Below, piece after piece: positions 62,288 through 64,000 of a stretch of DNA of 64,000 nucleotides. The position numbers were made by a program, and so were the translations under genes. The DNA comes from Mangrovicoccus algicola. Its GTDB lineage: Bacteria > Pseudomonadota > Alphaproteobacteria > Rhodobacterales > Rhodobacteraceae. Each line of letters begins with the position of its first letter. The stretch's first letter is position 1. The notes beneath the pieces were generated by a model that was not told the origin of the DNA, searched no databases, and saw only the letters and a program-made list of their open reading frames with translations. Location: assembly GCF_014903745.1 (NCBI RefSeq), contig NZ_JACVXA010000008.1, forward strand, positions 1 through 64,000. Reading direction: 5' to 3'.

Positions 62288-62591
62288 CCCCTGCCCGCGG
62301 GGATCGCGGCGCCGAGGAGCCTTCGAACCGGACCGGAGGAAATCCACCCCGCGCTGCCGCCCCGGGCCCCTTCGCGATGGCCCGCGACCGGACGGAAAGA
62401 CGGGGCCAATGGTCGGGAACAGGGCGATGCGGCGGCGCGAGGGCGCCCGGCGCCAACCGACGGACCGCCGCCTAGCCGCGGCGCAGACCATAGAATTCGA
62501 TGCAGTTTCCGCGGGGCGCCCCGCCCGGATTAACGGTTGAATGACCCCTGCCTCCTAGTCTGGCTCCGACAGCTAGGATGGACGACGAAAG
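62288..62591. other. Gap between the SGNH gene and the EAL gene
   Basis: 300 bases, GC-rich in the first part. No gene or clear promoter was seen. Confidence 0.4.
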
Positions 62592-64000
62592 ATGAGATGG
62601 CATTTCCCCGGCTGGCACCCGACCCGCCGCGACGGCCTTTTCGGCGCTCCGGGGATGCTGGGCGCCATGCCCGCCCTGATGATCGCGGCCTTCTGGCTTT
62701 TCGGCGAGGCCGGGCTCTATGCCGCGGCGGTCGGCCTGCCGCCTGCCATCTGGATCCTGTGGGCCCTGCGGGCCCGCGGCACCGATCCCGGCCGATGGCG
62801 CACGCCCTTCGACATCCGGCGGAGCCAGCTGGAAGACCGGGCAGGCGCCATGCTGCAGGACAGCCGCGTGACCGGGCGAAGCACCGCCTGCATCCTGATC
62901 GCGATCGATGATTTCGCGCTTCTCGCCAGTCGGTTGGGCTTGCGCGCGGCGGACACCATCCAGCTGCAGATTGCCCGCCGGATGCAGGCCGCAATCCGCC
63001 GCAACGACATGCTGGGCAGTTTCGGCAACGGCATCTTCGCCATCGTCCTGTCCCCCGTGCCGGGCCCCGACCTGGAAACCCTGCTCTCCATCTGCGGCCG
63101 GTTGCAGGCATCGGCGGCGGAACCGATCCTTCTGGACGGGGCCAGCGCGCAGATCTCCGTCTCGGCCGGGTTCGCCCTGCCCGACCGGGTGCCCGAGGCC
63201 ACGGGCCGGTCCCTGCTGGATTGCGCCGAGGCCGCGCTGGCGGAGGCTCAGCGTCACGGGCCCGGCTCCATCCGAACCTATTCGGTCGAACTGCATCAAC
63301 GCCTCACATCCCGGGCGCGCCTGGTGACGGATGTGCGCGAGGCCCTGGAAACAGGGCAGATCCGCCCGTGGTTCCAGCCCCAGGTCAGCACGGATACCGG
63401 ACGCGTGACCGGCTTCGAGGCGCTGGCGCGCTGGTCGCATCCCGAAGGCGGCCTGATCCCCCCGGCCGATTTCCTGCCGGCGATAGAGGCTGCGGGCCTG
63501 ATGGAACGCCTGGGGGAGATAATCCTGCATCACGGCCTTTCGGCGCTGAAGGCGTGGGACCGTGCCCAGACCGCCGTCCCGACCGTCGGCGTGAATTTCT
63601 CGCTGCAGGAACTGCGCAACCCGACGCTGGTCGATCGCATCGCCTGGGAACTGGACCGGTTCGGCCTGGCCCCCGACCGCCTGACCATCGAAGTGCTGGA
63701 GAATGTCATTTCCGACGGAACCGAAGACGCCGTCAGCCGCAACATCGTCGCGCTTTCGAAGCTGGGCTGCCGCATCGACCTGGATGATTTCGGCACCGGC
63801 CATTCCTCCATCACGAATATCCGCCGCTTCACCGTCAGCCGGTTGAAGATCGACCGCAGTTTCGTCCTGGGCGTCCATGAGGACCGGGAACAGCAGAGGA
63901 TGGTCGCCGCGATCCTGACCATGGCCGAACGGCTGGATCTCGACACGATCGCCGAAGGGGTGGAAAGCGTCGGGGAACACACGATGCTGGCCCAGCTGGG
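62592..64000 (+). CDS. Cyclic-di-GMP phosphodiesterase: degenerate GGDEF plus EAL, cut by the window end
   Basis: 469 codons present, gene open at the edge. Two membrane helices (about 22-60) precede a GGDEF-like domain whose signature is FGNGIF (144-149), not GGDEF, so it is probably not a cyclase. The EAL domain is intact so far: EALARW (276), the NFS...ELRNP segment, IEVLENV, LDDFGTGHSS, LKIDRSFV and AEGVES, all metal or substrate residues of an active phosphodiesterase. It likely lowers c-di-GMP and so affects motility or biofilm. ATG 62592. Confidence 0.9.
   Translation, partial: MRWHFPGWHPTRRDGLFGAPGMLGAMPALMIAAFWLFGEAGLYAAAVGLPPAIWILWALRARGTDPGRWRTPFDIRRSQLEDRAGAMLQDSRVTGRSTACILIAIDDFALLASRLGLRAADTIQLQIARRMQAAIRRNDMLGSFGNGIFAIVLSPVPGPDLETLLSICGRLQASAAEPILLDGASAQISVSAGFALPDRVPEATGRSLLDCAEAALAEAQRHGPGSIRTYSVELHQRLTSRARLVTDVREALETGQIRPWFQPQVSTDTGRVTGFEALARWSHPEGGLIPPADFLPAIEAAGLMERLGEIILHHGLSALKAWDRAQTAVPTVGVNFSLQELRNPTLVDRIAWELDRFGLAPDRLTIEVLENVISDGTEDAVSRNIVALSKLGCRIDLDDFGTGHSSITNIRRFTVSRLKIDRSFVLGVHEDREQQRMVAAILTMAERLDLDTIAEGVESVGEHTMLAQL

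Noticed and set aside
62472-63980. A 502-codon minus-strand frame opposite the EAL gene
   Set aside because: Antisense to a clear EAL domain; mirror frame of GC-rich DNA.

Overview
The window is high-GC chromosomal DNA of an alphaproteobacterium, most likely Rhodobacterales. Evidence is the protein sequences of RpoB, RpoC, FusA and IlvD, the block tRNA-Trp/secE/nusG/rplKAJL/rpoBC, and consistently G/C-ending codons. I cannot name a genus from the sequence alone.

Host left flank (1-7.58 kb): a leftward str operon rpsL-rpsG-fusA-tuf (tuf cut by the window edge) with a clear TTGACA-17-TATACG promoter; a leftward LysR regulator and DMT/EamA exporter; divergent ilvD; and a tRNA-Trp gene.

Prophage (7,534-48,809, about 41.2 kb): a complete-looking temperate podovirus has inserted in tRNA-Trp. 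A 48-bp perfect direct repeat, running from the anticodon loop to just past CCA, marks attL and attR. The left arm is read leftward: integrase, a small protein, a ParB-like protein, winged-helix, DNA methyltransferase, zinc-finger and several tiny genes. A control region of about 0.9 kb follows. The late genes are read rightward: terminase small subunit; a lower-GC cargo island with two sulfotransferase-like genes; terminase large subunit; then a T7-type virion set (portal, scaffold, capsid, tail tubes A and B, gp14/15/16-like internal virion proteins, tail fibre), amidase lysis genes and a beta-helix tailspike. The right arm is read leftward: nuclease, replication and recombination genes (YqaJ exonuclease, probable annealing protein, SSB-like protein, RecD-like helicase), ending in a five-TM membrane protein. 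No phage RNA polymerase, DNA polymerase or recognisable CI-type repressor was found.

Host right flank (48.8-64 kb): secE, nusG, rplK, rplA, rplJ, rplL, rpoB and rpoC, with intercistronic hairpins and terminators; then an SGNH-type protein and a GGDEF-like/EAL protein that runs off the end. The prophage separates tRNA-Trp from secE-nusG, but a TTGAAC-17-TATCTG promoter between attR and secE can explain why the insertion is tolerated.

Most interesting points: the sulfotransferase island between the two terminase genes; a gp16-like protein carrying both a lysozyme-like domain and an HEFIH metallopeptidase motif; a long inverted repeat with a nested UUCG terminator in front of the integrase unit; a hairpin abutting the tail-fibre start codon; and repeated operator-like elements in front of micro-genes.
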